From: Synchiropus splendidus
Lineage: Eukaryota > Chordata > Actinopteri > Syngnathiformes > Callionymidae
Length of the DNA stretch: 64,000 nucleotides
NCBI RefSeq assembly: GCF_027744825.2
Contig: NC_071342.1
Coordinates: forward strand, 9,443,501-9,507,500
Reading direction: 5' to 3'
The position numbers and the translations under genes were made by a program. The stretch's first letter is position 1, and each line of letters starts with the position of its first letter. Positions 35,905 through 49,440 of the stretch are shown piece by piece. The notes below the pieces were generated by a model that saw nothing but the letters and a program-made list of their open reading frames with translations, made no database searches and had not been told where the DNA came from.

Positions 35905-36700
35905 TTTGTGTTCATGTAGCATTGTGTTTGTGAGTACTTGTACAGCTATCCTTGTGGGATCTAATTCTTGGAAACACACTTATTTGTGTGGACATTTTGA
36001 TTTTTGGGGACCCCACAAATCTGAGCCTCAATTTGAGGGTTAATACTTCAAAATAACTGAGTCATTATAGTTGTGTTTAAGTTTGGTTCAGAGTCCTGGC
36101 TAAGGTTAGCCATTTGTTTTGGATGTTTTTGGCAAGTAGAGGTCCTCACAATTCTAGAGATACAAACATATGCCGACACACACTATCTTCCTAACCATCC
36201 AAAACAAATGGCTCACCTTAACCAGGACTCTGAACCAAACTTAAACACAACTATACAGACCCACTCATTGACATTTACACCCTCTAAACGCTACGTGGAC
36301 CAGCCAGAATGTCTGCATGAAGCAAAATGTCCTCATAAGATGAGTGTCATGTTACAGATCGGTCCACATAACAATATTAATATTAACATATATAAATATA
36401 TAATGTTAATATGTGTGCGCTTGTGTGTGCGTGCATTGTTTATCCTTATTTGTGGGCACCAATTCTTGACAAAACACTGTCCTTGTGAGGACTGCATGAC
36501 TCGTAGGGACATTTGGCTGGAAGCCTCAATTTGACGATGAAGTCTTCAAAATAAGTGGGTGATTATGACTGGGTGTAAGTTTTGTTAAGGTTAGCCATTT
36601 AGATGGTTCGGATTAGGGGAAGAAGCTGGAGAAAGCATTATGTCAACACAATGTCCCCACAAGGATAGAAATACAAGTGTGTGAGTCTGTGCGTGTGTGT
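35905..36700. mobile_element. Fold-back repeat with a second diverged unit
   Basis: Arms 36066-36125 and 36196-36255 are 60-base inverted repeats with two mismatches by eye, around a 70-base spacer. Left-flank landmarks (GCTATCCTTGTGGGATC, TTTTTGGGGACCCCAC, CTCAATTTGAGGG, AATACTTCAAAATAACTGAG) reappear diverged at 36420-36620 (ATCCTTATTTGTGGGCACC, CTCAATTTGACG, GTCTTCAAAATAAGTGGG, AAGGTTAGCCATTT). So two units lie in tandem. No transposase frame is present, and the open frame at 36073-36534 is a by-product. Confidence 0.6.
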
Positions 36701-38564
36701 TCTTATGTTCTGGACCTGGCAGAGTTTTTGGGTGACAGGCTCCTCTCAGCAGGCAGAGTCAGGCAACAAAGTGAAACATGCTTGTAAGGGAAAGTGACTG
36801 AAGCCAAGAACAAACATAAATAAAGAGATCAGACCTCCTCTTTGTCAAATACACACAAATAAACATGTTTGAGGGCGATTCAGAGTGAATGATGCAGTGA
36901 CAAATAATTCAGAGCGAGGGCAGACTGAACGTGGACCGAGTTTGTTTTGGCTGTGGTGGCCACATGAAGGCTTTTCGATAAAGAAACACATCTGAAACTT
37001 TGTCGTTTTCAAAGCCATAATCCACTATGGGAAACTGACTTTGTAGACAGAGTCTCATGGAAGTGAAGTTAAAATTCAATTAGATACATCAACGACAGAC
37101 ACGGATGTCTGTCAGTATGTTTTCATACAGAAGTTTAAGGGTGAATCAAAAAAAATATTTCCCTCAACTTTGGCTTTTTAACACAAAAATGACTAAACAT
37201 CAAATTATTAATATAGAAAACCATAAAATACTCAAAATTCAGTCCAAAATAACCCAGAAGACCAAATGAAATAATGACCAGAGATAGCCAAAAACTGCAC
37301 TCAAGTAAAAGGACTAGTAGTTTAAATGAACTGAAGTAGAAGTAAACAAAAACAAAGTATTAGTTGACAAGCCTACTGAAGTTTGTTTCACTTGAGGTGT
37401 AGACAGCAACAATTACTTAAAATATTAAGGACGAAAGCAGAAATTAAGAAAGTTTAACATGTCTGTGCAGCTCTGTAACACCAGTTTAATAAGTGAAGAC
37501 AAGGTCCAAATGTGCTGTCTATCGCCAGCGATCACTAACCAGTAACAATGTTGGAGCTGTCACACCGAAAGTTGATCTAAGGAAGATAAGAGTAAAAATA
37601 TATTTTGGGCAAAATATCCTCAAATAAGTGTTGGTCTCAAAATGTACTCTCAGAAGTCTATTCAAAAAGTTACTCAAGAACTTGAAATAGAATAAAGGCA
37701 TCCAATTATTACTCTCTGATGGTAACACATTTTGTGACAGTAAAAATGACATTTATGCTGAGTCTTCAAGTCAATGCGTTTATTCATCTCAGCGAAGTCA
37801 TCAAGTTCTTTGCTGCCATTTTTATTGCCACTGAACTCACCACACCAGCCGTTGGGAATGAAAATAACAACTCTGCTGGCAGAGGCCTAAAAGAAGACAT
37901 TTCACCCTGCTGACTGGAGCTACGTGGTTTGGCATCAGGACTCCCTCACACTGTAAAGCAGCTCAAACGTTACTGTCTCTGGTTGGCACAAGATGTAATA
38001 GCTCCATCGCCAGTTCACCTGCCAGCTGACCACATCGTCCAACAAAACATTTAACCACCTATAACAACACAATATAGACATCAATGCTGCAGACCCTTGT
38101 GGCTAACTCAGACGTGACCAGCTTTTCGGACTGAGGCTCTCACGATGGTCGGTGCAATATGGCCGACGTGAGCTTCCTCCCGCTGGCCTGGATTCAGCTG
38201 GCAGTCTGCGCTCAGTGGTGCCGCTGCCAGGCTGACTCTGTCACCGTTGGTGATTCTGATCAATATCAACGGTAACAACACCCAGACAGCTTGTTGGAAC
38301 ACAAGCAAACGTAAATAATGCTGAAGCACGTTCTGACATTTGGACATGGCGGCTATCGCCGGTCAGGGGAAAGAGCAGCAGACGACGGTCTGACCCCAGC
38401 AATGAGCGTGTGTGAAGGAAGTGTGTGCAGTTTGGTTTCTTCATCATCTTCATCATCTTCACCATCTTCAGCGGTTATTGGTCCGCAGAGCACCTCACTA
38501 GTTTCTCTCAGTAGACAGGAAGAGTCTCAACAGGAGGACGTAATTGATCTGACTTCTGGATCAG
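36701..38564. other. Intergenic, nothing recognised
   Basis: AT-rich to 37900, more mixed from 38100 to 38560. A TCATCATCTTCATCATC run at 38440-38460 is simple sequence. No gene seen. Confidence 0.35.
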
Positions 38565-38845
38565 CTTTTTTGGGTACACTTTATGTTTAAGTCTATTAAA
38601 TCTATGATGCATTACTAGTTCATTTGCAAGGCATTGAAATGTCTTGTATGACAACTTATGACTATGGCTATGACTAGCCATGTTTGGTAAGTATTATAAG
38701 AGTTAGAGGTTCTTCGCTCTTTAAAGCAGATTAAGTTAAGTCCATGACTTATAATACGGGGTAGGTTCTATAAACCTTTATAAATACACAAGGACATCTT
38801 ATAAATGTATTAATAATGCATACTTGAGCGCTACCACGTTTTCTT
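38565..38845. repeat. Dispersed 'ACTTTATGTT...TTATAATGCATACTT' DNA repeat
   Basis: Left edge TGGGTACACTTTATG; right edge ATAATGCATACTTGAGCGC followed by TACCACG, which is partly complementary to it. Interior phrases CTTATAAATGTATTAATAATG and AACCTTTATAAATAC resemble a common fish MITE. The class is uncertain and no target duplication was found. Confidence 0.45.
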
Positions 38846-41025
38846 ATCATGACTCTTATGATTCTCATCATGCTGCTTCACTGGTGCATCAACTGATGCC
38901 TTCCCTCAGACTTGAGTCTTGAACTTATCTTGAACAGAACTCCCATTATCCGCAAAAGGTTTTTTTTATTCATAAGCGATGTGGTTTCATGAGGTGCAAG
39001 TATTGACAAGTGTAAACAAATTTTTTTTTTTTGGTTTAAAAAAAGGTTTTCTAAAAATAACCAAAGATCTTGTTTGAAGATCACTACCACAAAGTCCAAG
39101 AAATACTTGAAACCTCAACAATAAGAAAGCCATAACAGAAGAAATACATAATAAAAAAAATAATTCATGCTATGAGAAAACATAGAACACAATTTCATCA
39201 AGTCTGGGAAAGTAAAACAAACACATTTACACACATACACCCCGTAAATGACAAACTCTTCATGTGCAAGGCACTGCGTCCAAATTACAAATAGAACTAT
39301 AAATACCAAAAGCATGCTTTTTGTTCCATAATATTTGTTCATGTGCATAAATACTTCATAGTACTTCAGTTTCATTTTTAATTTCTTGTTAGTTAGACAA
39401 CATCTTGAGCTGTGCTGCTAGAGGGAGTGAAATAAACTTGTCTGTTCCCCTTTCTTTGGGATGGGAATCTGGACGCTAAAAAGCTTAAATGAGTCTTGCA
39501 CATTGAAAAAGGTCCAGGCGTCCGTCCTGTCCACTTGGCACAGTGCGCTGGTGTGAACGCAGCACCAGCGCTTTGATGGGGAAACGCACACGGAGAGCAC
39601 CTAATTATAAACAGGCATTATCAGGGGTGTGAAACCAGAAGTGACAACAGCAGTGGAGAGCGAGCCACACACATGAAGGCACACACACAGGCCAGAGTCA
39701 TCATATGGGCGAATCACAACAGCTCTGGCTCGGTAATGTCTGGCAGATGTTAACGCTTTGTACTTAATGACTCCCAGGAGTCTTCATCCAGTCAGACAGG
39801 ACACGGTGATAGCTGGCGTGTCAACTGTGTGTGTGACAATGATGTTTGGATTTACAACGCATTAAATTGGTGGGGCAGAATATCTTTAATGTTCAGTTTA
39901 TTTAAGTCATATTTGTGTCTTTGGTTGTCAGTAGCTGTGTTGAGGATGCTTCTGTCCCGAGCAAGATTATTTCCAGCTTTAATGCCATCGGTTGAGCAGC
40001 ATCTTCAGCAGAATATGAAAAAGAACCAAAACTATTTGATTCTAACAGCCCATTGGTCTGTTATGCATCTGATGTTTTTCCGACCGTGTTGGTTCGAACA
40101 AAAACCTTTGAGGATCAACTTGCAGACCTCTTTTGCTGTCTAGTTAAGGTGGACTTTTTGTTTCATTGTTCTTGTGTCCACCTATCTTGTCTTGTCTTGT
40201 CATGTTCTGACTGCTTTTGACTTTCCTTTCCTCTTCGAGTTTAATATCTTGGGTTGGTTGTTCCAAACTGCCTCATTTTGAGTAGTGTTTGACTGTCTGA
40301 TCAGACATGTTTAGTTTCACTTGCAGAGTAAGCAACAACTTTGAATCTGATTTCTGATCTGCTTGTTCATTCTGTTTCTTTTTAGAAAATCTGGTTCCAA
40401 CCTGCCACACTGAAAATGTAATACTTCTTTCTGCCTGTTATGTTTGTTACTTCGCCCGTTCTCAAATCCCAGATTTTTTTGCCCTGCCATCCACTTGGGT
40501 TCAACTGATTGAACTTTAAGCAGAAATCTGGTTCAGTTTCAGAACGTTTCTGTGGTTAATGGCGCTAAAACACTTGATAGCGTTAACACACATTCATCGT
40601 CAACAACGGATATTTGTGTGTTTTTCGCTCAGTTTCCTGTGTCACGGTTTCATCAATGCAGCATCATTGATAATGTCAGCTGCAGCAGATGCAGAGCTAA
40701 TAGCCATTGGATGCTGCTCTGGAATCCAGCAGCTGGTCGCCATGACTAAATACCTCCAGGGAGGATGGAAAAGCAACGCACCGCCCTGTCGGCACACCTA
40801 GTCACAGGTTCACAAGTCACAGTGATAATAGCTGATGCGTTTTTATCAACTCTGCCTCCACTTCCATTCAATTTCAGTATTGATGCACAAATGTATTCAA
40901 AAGTTTGTTGCAAACAAACAATACCACCATACCATTGAACCGTACTTGTGACTGAAGTTGTTATTGGTTCAATACAGATCAAGGAGTCATATACACATTT
41001 GAAGGCTGGTAAGAAAAATGGTCTA

Positions 41026-41057
<32 letters not shown>

Positions 41058-41580
41058 GTCTAATGTTTTACAGATTCGTGTCCCATTCAACTACTTTTCA
41101 TGACATGGAATAACAGGGTCAGATGATCAGTACGAGAAGGAGATTCACAATGCCTCATCTGAGAAATATCAGCAATTATAAGAGAAGATTTATAAAGTCC
41201 AAAGGATGTGGGATTGTTGAGAGACAGCAAGTATTTTGATATAGGACACTTAAGGATGGGAGTTGTATTTATGTGTTTTTAAAAAAAATGGTTGTTGTTT
41301 TTGGTCACACAATATTATTATTTTAATAAGTGGATCAGCCATTTGCACAACCTTTACTTTGATAAGTCCACTAGTGGGTCAGAGAATACATCATCAGGTT
41401 GGTTTCAGGGGGTGAAAACACAGTTGGCTGTGCTAATGTGTTTTAAAATGTATTTCTGATCAAAAATAAATCCAAAAATGTTTATGCGATTTTAAAATTG
41501 TTGGGATTTATTGACGCAACTGTACAGTAGGATCAGATGTAAGTGAAGAATATACGAGGACTTCCTGTCTACAAAGATGA
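38846..41580. other. Intergenic; possible small regulatory patch at 39510-39760
   Basis: 39510-39760 is repeat-poor with CACCTAATTATAAAC and CATTATCAGGGGTG. The rest is AT-rich, with a (TAA)n microsatellite noted separately. The frame at 39829-40143 (plus) shows no domain. Confidence 0.3.
41026..41056. repeat. (TAA)n microsatellite
   Basis: About ten TAA units. Confidence 0.9.
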
Positions 41581-41589
41581 AGAACTATG

Positions 41590-42300
41590 TTTGTGAGAGG
41601 ATGTGAGCTCACACAGACTTGTATGGTCTCTCATCATGTATGCCCTCCGTCACTAAAGATGTCAAGGTTTAAAAAGTCGCTCATGGTTTTCATTCAACTT
41701 TTGCTTTCCATCAGAAGTTCTCCCCCTTGTGTCTCGTTCACTTCCACCTTTCCCCATCTGTCCGTCAATCAGGAAAGCGCCGTTTCCCCCTTCCATCTGT
41801 TATCATCTCCCCTTCTCCACGAGTGCTGGGGGGTCGGCAGGGGCCGTCCACAGGCTGGTCATCCCGTTAGAGGCCCATTAACAGTCCCCGGGCTCTCTGC
41901 TGGGGCCTACTGCAGTGAAATCCATATCAATACCTGTCTGTTATGCCTCCCGCCGCTCGACAGAGGCTTGCCGCCGGCCTGGCACAGACAGGGCTGCATG
42001 GGCCTCCTGTTGAGTCAGAGAGAGGACGGGGTCTCAATGGAAGTGTGGCACTTGAGTGTGGACCTCCTGTCAGTCCTGCTATTGCACTGATGAACCAGAA
42101 AAGACAAAGCAGAGTTTGAAGAGGCACACTTCCTACTTCTGTTGCGGCCTTAACACCATCCGTTGTTTCCTCGGATCACATCTGGCCTGTGGAGCTACAG
42201 CATGCCACTTCCTGCATCCACAGGCAGAAGGGACACGGCAGGGATGCAGGGAGAGAGATGCAGGGACGAGGACTGTCAATTTATTGGTGTGATGTGTGTT
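41590..42300. promoter_or_regulatory. Candidate conserved non-coding element, island H
   Basis: Composition rises to near-balanced, with GGCCCATTAACAG, TGCCTCCCGCCGCTCG and ATTGCACTGATG. The plus frame at 41587-42090 (167 codons) is Ser/Leu/Pro-rich with no domain or splice support. Weak case. Confidence 0.25.
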
Positions 42301-42964
42301 ATACTCTCCATACAACACACATTACCGATCCATTATGATTAGTTACCAACTTCATTTATGGTTTTAAAAACAGCCATGAAGATCGATGGTCTTCAGCAAC
42401 GCTGTCTAGGCCACGTACAGTAAACCATGGACATGCCTTCATGAGGACTGCATTATATGTGCCGACATTTATAGTAAAGGTATAGAACAGTGAAAGGAAT
42501 CCAATTGACTTTTAAGCTCTGTCGGCGACCACACCATGAAACTGGATTGTGATCTTAGGTTCATGCAGCAGTATTGATTATTCACTTAGAGGCTAATTGA
42601 TGACAGAGATTGAGAGACAACTTGATCAGATTTGAACCAGAGTCTGTGTTCTCCGTGCAGGCGAGGAAAGTGGTGTTCCACCGGAGAGCTGCTTGGACCA
42701 GCTGAAGAAATTCCACCCCTGAATAAGGCTGTAAAGTCTCTGAAGTCATGGGGTCTGAGTTGAAGGTGAAGCCCATCACAGATTATTGGGATTATTATTT
42801 TTAAAGTGTATCACTATGTGGCCTTTCATTCGGCATGGTTTATTCAGCTTGCAGCTCTGTGTCAAACCAGCCTATGTTCATTCAAGTTTTAGTGGAATGT
42901 GATGAGTGTTGAGGATGAGGCGCTATAGAAAATAGCGTCTGTAACAAGTGAGTGTGTATTGGAC
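42301..42964. other. Intergenic, nothing recognised
   Basis: No gene, RNA gene or repeat recognised up to the hAT MITE. The last eight bases (42957-42964) are the left target-site duplication. Confidence 0.4.
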
Positions 42965-43724
42965 CAGGGCTTCTTAACCTTTATGATCTCGGGGCCCACC
43001 TTTTCCAGAACAAATGGACCCAGGGCCCATTCAAGGAATAGAACTGATTTATTACTCTTGATTTCATTTCAGTTCAATTACCATATTTAATCTATTTACA
43101 CGTAAACAAACCAAAACACTGTCAAATGACATGAAACCATGTGATCATCGCAAAGATTTATTTGTCATCAAAAAGTCCAACCTGCAGCTGAACAAGGGGC
43201 AAGTCATATTTAGCAAATTTACTTGAGAAAAAAAAAAGAAAAAAATTGTTGAGAAAATTGATAAAACCATACGTCATGAATAAAATTCTGAATAAAATTA
43301 ATATAATAAAACAATGTCAACATATAAAATTAAATGATGCCTTTTATTTTCTAAATAAATTCTAAAGAGGATATAAGTAAAGCATAAATGAATCAATCAA
43401 ATTAATTTTATAAACTGCTTCGACTGTTGCTTTCATGAACAGTTTTTATTCTTGTGGAGGTGGCATCACTTTCCTTTTTTTTTTTCTTTTAAAAACTTCG
43501 CCATAGTTAACTATTACTATTACAAATTTGCAGCTGTCAAGTAAATATAATACACATATACACATATAAGACACACTACTCCCACCATATGTGGCAACTG
43601 TATTAAAGGTCAGCATCTTGCGGCCCTCACGACCCAGAGGTGTAAAACAAAAAACTTTTAGGGGCCCTCTCGGAGGCGCTCGTGGCCCAACCATGGACCC
43701 CGGCCCTATGGTTGAGAATCACTG
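42965..43724. mobile_element. hAT-type MITE, 760 bp, with 8-bp target duplication
   Basis: Left end CAGGGCTTCTTAACCTTTAT; right end, reverse-complemented, CAGTGATTCTCAACCATAGG: matching terminal inverted repeats of the hAT 'CAGTG-TTCTCAACC' type. TATTGGAC flanks it exactly on both sides (42957-42964 and 43725-43732), an intact 8-base duplication. The AT-rich interior has no transposase. Mobilised in trans, and no longer autonomous. Confidence 0.9.
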
Positions 43725-43732
43725 TATTGGAC

Positions 43733-44435
43733 GGTGGATTTTGACGTGAGTGTCAAATGTGACACGCCCACTGATGATGGATGACACGGCTGGCGAGCTC
43801 AGAACTGGATCAGCACTGGTGTGAAAGGTCTCTGTGTATCAAAGGCGTCACTCTTTTTTCATTGTAACATTTTCAACTAATGTTGTGGCCCTGATCAGCA
43901 CTACATTTGGGTCAGGAGTACCAGTAAGGGGACCAGGGCTTCTCCTAAATCTGTAGCTTGATGGTGGAATGATGCAGGACGGTTAAATCATTGAACCAGC
44001 GTGAAGCAAAAACAGAGTCAATACGGTGTCAAACATCCAAGATTGTCTCTCCACCTGGACAGCAGTTGATCAGCAATCTGCCATTATTTTAATTTCATAT
44101 TAACTCTTCACAGAGCACCTGACTAGCAAGACGTTCATATATTTGTGTTCATAAGATTGGCAGACAGTTATGCTGACATGTTTCAGTTTTCGTCTGGTAC
44201 ATTTGTTCAGCATTCTTTGCCACTAACTCACTAGCTTGCTCAATAAAAACGCTACACTAAAGCTCACACTCTTAAGTCTAATTTGCTCCCGTCAATTGTT
44301 ATAAGCAACGTCTGAATAACAAATGTGTAATGACATGTATGTTACAGTCAGTGACACAGCTCATGTCAGGACTATCAAAACCATTTTCCCTCGTAATCCG
44401 TCATCCTGGTAGGAAGTTTAAAACAAACATGTCGT
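43733..44435. other. Intergenic, nothing recognised
   Basis: Mixed-composition DNA without gene or repeat signals. Confidence 0.4.
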
Positions 44436-44830
44436 GTGTGTCCATCTGTCTTGATGCAAGCAGAGAATAGAGGTCTGTTTCCTCATTAGCAGCTTATTAA
44501 CGGCCTCTGCCCAGCAGAGAGCTCTCTCCCCAGAGGAGCGCAGTCCGGGGGGAGGGCTTTCATATGGGAGAGAGTGCTTTGTCTGTGGGCCTGGCCTCCG
44601 AGACCGGCCTCCTGTCCCGGCCTGCCCAGGAGGCGCTGTGTTATGCATGTCGAGGATGAGATGGGCCGGAGGAGAGGGACGGACGGGGAGAGGTGACTGG
44701 AGGTCATCCATCAAACCTGCTGTCAGTTTACTCACCTCCTGCTGGCCGAGAGATTAACTGTCGCATTGATAGGCTTTATCAATTAAACAAGAAAAGACTT
44801 GCTGTAATGAAAATGTAAAACATCTGTTCA
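44436..44830. promoter_or_regulatory. Candidate conserved non-coding element, island I
   Basis: Contains CCTCATTAGCAGCTTATTAA, GAGATTAACTG, CTTTATCAATTAAAC and GC-rich blocks such as CCGGCCTCCTGTCCCGG. The minus frames here (73 and 105 codons) overlap each other and are Pro/Ser-rich, without domains. Confidence 0.35.
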
Positions 44831-47480
44831 CTGGGAGTTCGTGCCAACGCCGACATGTGTTGACCTCAGCTCGGAGTTGGACTGGACCGCCACAGCATTC
44901 GGTTTGGACATCAGTCTGTTTGTGTGCTTTCACTCCACCAGTTGACAAATAAAAACTTTGCAAAGTATGAGAACTCACAAGCTGCATTCACTTTTCATCA
45001 CAAAGACTTTCTTTTCTCCCTTTTACAATACATGTCTGTACATGTTATTAATGATGGACTTGATGGGAAGACTTCTTGACTGAGTCTTTTGTTCTTGGTG
45101 AAAGATAACGGATGTATTTATCTTTCCGAAAGATCCTGCTCCAAAGTCTTTAAACTACATCCAGGTTCGACCCAGCCCTCCGTCTTCATCAAACTTTTCC
45201 CAGACCCGCTACTTTGCTGCTATTATTGACTATATTGTCGCTTTTATTTAAAATACACTCCAAGGCACCTGTAGTTTGAACAGTAAGACATTTATACGGA
45301 AAAGTCAAAACAAGTTGTTTATGCTACGTTAATTACAATCAGACACAAACATGCTGTAGAGAACAGAACAGTAGTAATAAACTGTAATTATAGCCACGTT
45401 ACATCACAGTCTTGATCTTCGTCATCATCGTTGTATTTTTTTACATTTAGTACCACACAACTTCTTATGCTGTTAATACTTGAAATCCTAATGTGAAAGA
45501 GGAGTATTTGGATTAGTTTTGCGAGGTTGTTATGTTGTTATAATAAGGTGCATACATTTTCATGACTTCGTCCATGACACCACAAAGTTGTCTTGGTTGT
45601 CAAAGAGTCCTCCAGGTCCATTTAGCTCACTGCACATGTCATTGCACAGGTCATCTGACCACTTGACCATCCAGGATGGATCCATATTGCAGCAGTCCTT
45701 ATGGTGGGTTAACATCTTGACAATGGAATGCATCTGCAGTGACCATCAGGTTCTCATTCTCCTCCCACGAAGACCTTTTTCCTGCTTGACAGTGGAGGCT
45801 CTGTGGGGCCTTTAAAGCCCCAGATCCTTTGCTGATTTACCCCTAGAGACAATCCAGTCTTTGAAGGTCCACAGCCAATTCCGTTGACATCATGGCGAGC
45901 TGCTGCTTTTGTGCAGAAATACAAGACAAGATAACAGTGCGTAGAACAGAAATACAACCATTTTCATGCCCTTATAAATGTTGAAATTTCCCGATGGAAC
46001 TTGTACCGAACACAGCAGCATAATCGGTCCAGAATAGTTACCATCGAGACACGAGCAGGTGGAAGCACATCCACCACATATGTTCATACATGGCCGCCGT
46101 CCAGTTTCTCATTTAGCAAGGTAAACAGCATCTTCCTACGAGTGAACCGTGCAATTAGACTGTTATTCACGATACAGACCATACAAGCTGGCAGTTTTTC
46201 GAGATGCTCAAGAGAGTTCTGTGAGGCAGCTGGTGAGCAGAGCAGCGCCCCAGCAACAGATGTCGGTGTGAAGACAGAAAGTTTTCCAGTGGTGTGATGT
46301 TCTTAATTGTCCAGCGAACAGACTAATGAACGTGGGATAGTTCGTCTGATTCCTGGAACAGAATCACTATATTGTGTTTTTCATGCTTATTTTTTGTTAA
46401 GTCAAAACCCATTCATGAGGAACTCAGGGTTGCTCTTCTAGTCACACAACTTTCTGTTCAATTTTTATGAAACACGTTCTTGGTCGAGAATAACTTTTTG
46501 GATCTATGATCATGGTTCGCAGGTTGAGGGAGGAGGCAGTTGAATTGGGGGCGGGCCCAAGTTAGACAGAGTGATGCTAAAAAGCAACATTGGGTTTAAA
46601 ATATTTAATAAAATGCTGTTCTACATGACGGATGCTTTTACTCTGTTAACTTTGTCATGTTCTAATCTGCAAAGTCAACATGTAACCACGTGCACACTTG
46701 GAGTCATCTTTCCAGTCAGCTGTCATGAGCAGTTAGGATCACTTTATCCCTGATCAGACAACCATGAATTTAACATATAATGCCAAAAGTAGAGCGACAA
46801 ACGGAAAGAAAAGTACTGGGAGCAACAAACTACGCAGAAACTGAACACATATATTGCTTATTGCAGGGATCCAATCCTGCCAACTCTGTCACGACAATCA
46901 TGGAGCCAGGGAGATGTGTAAAATTGCTACGCTATTGCAGTGTGTATGTCTGCTGTAAACTGTTCACATGCCTGTGATTGTAATTCCCAGCAGCCTAGAA
47001 GGTCATAGTCTCAGTTGGGTCACATCTTGTGGGGCAGTATGTCAGTGATGACAATGTGGAGCTTTTTGGGGTTTTATTTTTGGGGTTTTGATCTCTTCCA
47101 GTGCTGCTCAGAAATTGCTGCAGGATCAGTTTTACAGTTTAATTCTTTGGACTTTATGTGAAGTACACTGGATAACATGATTCAGAGAAGGACTCAAAGA
47201 ACTCTGAAATCCTTCGGTTTTGGAATAGCCCTCCTGGTCACCCTCACAAGATCAGAACCAGGAGGACCATGGTTGACATGAAAAAAATTCACACATCTTA
47301 AAGTCATCCACGTTCTGAAAGTAAGTTTTGGTTATGAATTTATCAATTTCATCACACGAACAAGGTGTTCACTAGGACTGAATTAGACACATCTGTGATC
47401 CATATTTTATATTTTTAAGTTTGATATGTTTTGTTGAGTAGGAATGAGTGGTTAAACAAGGTCAGCATCTTTTTAAAGTA
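44831..47480. other. Intergenic, nothing recognised
   Basis: Frames such as 45519-45815 and 46001-46297 (plus) lack domains, a plausible start context and splice partners. No RNA gene recognised. Confidence 0.35.
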
Positions 47481-48210
47481 TTGCTCTTTCTTCAGACTCC
47501 AACCACCCTCCCCTTCTTCCCAGTCCCACCGACCTCCCCCACTATTCTTCTGGTTCAACCCTTCCCAGCTTGCTTTGCGGTCCTGGAGGCGCCAGCCGCA
47601 TCCTGTCCCGTGCAGCCTCCCGCCGGCCCGTTGAAGACCGTGAAATCGCCATGATTAATAATTATAATTATTGGCAAACGTGCCAGCTGCTCTGTGGCAA
47701 TGGGCACCGCTGATTTATGGTTCTGTAAACGCAAACAGTCATTGTCCATATTCAGAGAAGAAAAGAAGAGAAGGCGGGAGGGGCGGCGCGGCATTCTGGA
47801 CGCCTGCCTTCCAAATATGATTTTATCTTCGGAAGTCGGCGGCCCTGTCCCACAGGCATTGTCCTCGGTCCCTCCCTGGGTCCAACCATTTGTCTCCTGT
47901 CTTGCTCACACTCTTCACCTAGTCTGTGCTCCGTGGAGCGTTTCGTTTTGATCTCAGTCGGCTTCAAAGGAGTCAGGGGCCACTGGGTTTCCAGCTTTGT
48001 GCATGTAGACCGCTGAATGTCGTTCGCATTTTATTACCAAAGTTGTTTTCTGTACCGGCCTGTAAAACTGCACGCGGAGAAACTTCATCTTCATGTCATG
48101 TTGCAAACTGAGTGAACTTCACATATTTGCATTAACAGAGCCACACGAAGAGTTCTGTGCGTGTTCAGAGCGACCAGTCTCTTTTTGGATCACATTTGCA
48201 TCATGTTCAA
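47481..48210. promoter_or_regulatory. Candidate conserved non-coding element, island J
   Basis: Balanced sequence with CATGATTAATAATTATAAT followed by TATTGGC, CGCTGATTTATGG and CAAATATGATTTTATC. Two octamers ATTTGCAT lie 69 bases apart (48125-48132, 48194-48201). Open frames on both strands reflect GC content. Confidence 0.35.
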
Positions 48211-49440
48211 AAGTTAAAAAAAAACACAGATAATTATTCATTTGAAAATAATAAAGGTGTATGCTATGATACTAAGAAAAAAATCCAAAACATCAGCAAT
48301 AATATTGTCAGTGTTGTCAAGAGTAAGTGTCCATTTCATGTATTAAAGAGGACACTTTTTTCTTTTGTTTTTTTTTAAAATATAATATAAGTTTCTTATT
48401 TTCTAGTTACACTCTCTGAACAAATTGAGAAAAAACAAACAACAACAAAAACCTAACAATGCCACAATCCTTTGCAAATTTGTGGTGGCTGCATATCATA
48501 ATAAGTGTTCCTGGTAAATTATAAAAACTATTAGTTGCATTTAGAGTAGCTTAGCCTCTGCTATGTTTGGATTCTGTACTAATAATAAGTAATAATGCTA
48601 GTTTTCTTTGTTGCCTATTTACATTTTCTTTTCTTATCACGTGTCCAGACCAATAGGCAATAACCATGTTTCTATGCAACAGTTAAACTGAGGACTTAAA
48701 TTATAAAATTGTGAGGTGTGATGTGAGATGTCACTTCTGTGATAGGAGTGGCGCTATAACTGCCTGTGTCCTTAGGGTCAATGGGAACACACTGCATCAG
48801 CGAGCAAGGAAACTGAGACCGTCAAATTGGAGCTGTTACACCACGACCATTCTGAATGGTCAACTTGTTTAACTGAAGAGGTTCAGAATCAGTGACTCTG
48901 CATCCGGGAGCAGTCAAAATATTGTTTTTGGGTCAGCAATAATTTGGTTTTCTGGGCGGTCATGTGACCATGGGAACTGAAAAGCATAAATGGTCCAGTT
49001 TAAGTTGAACTTTGCGTAGCTTGTCACTCCCCCTTGTTGTTCAGTTGGCTTAAATCTAAAACTCTTTCACTTAAAACTCTCAATAGATTGAAATTCTGAA
49101 TCCTGTTTAACCGCACAGCAGAGAAACTCCTGTTGTCATTTGTGATAACAAATCACACTTTTTAATGTAACATAAAGGAAGGCTTTATCAATGCAAGAGT
49201 AGAACTTTGAGATTTATGCTGAGTTAACTCTGCTTCAGTGCAACTACACAAGATTAAAACAGCCCTACTTTCAGGTGCTCCTACGAACATGTTGTCTACC
49301 ATTAGTTGCCGCGTGTTTCCACCAACGCTCTGGTCCAGTCACGCCACGTTGCTGTTGTTGATCATCTCTGTTTGTGTTGCGTTTACTTCACTCTCGCATC
49401 AGAGCAACACAGTCTGTTGGTCGGACTCTGGAGGTCTGGC
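48211..49440. other. AT-rich intergenic, nothing recognised
   Basis: A and T tracts near 48218 and 48365. No gene recognised. Confidence 0.4.

Noticed and set aside
36073..36534. 153-codon plus-strand frame
   Set aside because: It crosses both arms of the fold-back repeat, so its length is a by-product of the inverted repeat.
41587..42090. 167-codon plus-strand frame
   Set aside because: Ser/Leu/Pro/His-rich translation, mixed with CNE-like sequence, no domain and no upstream promoter or splice evidence.
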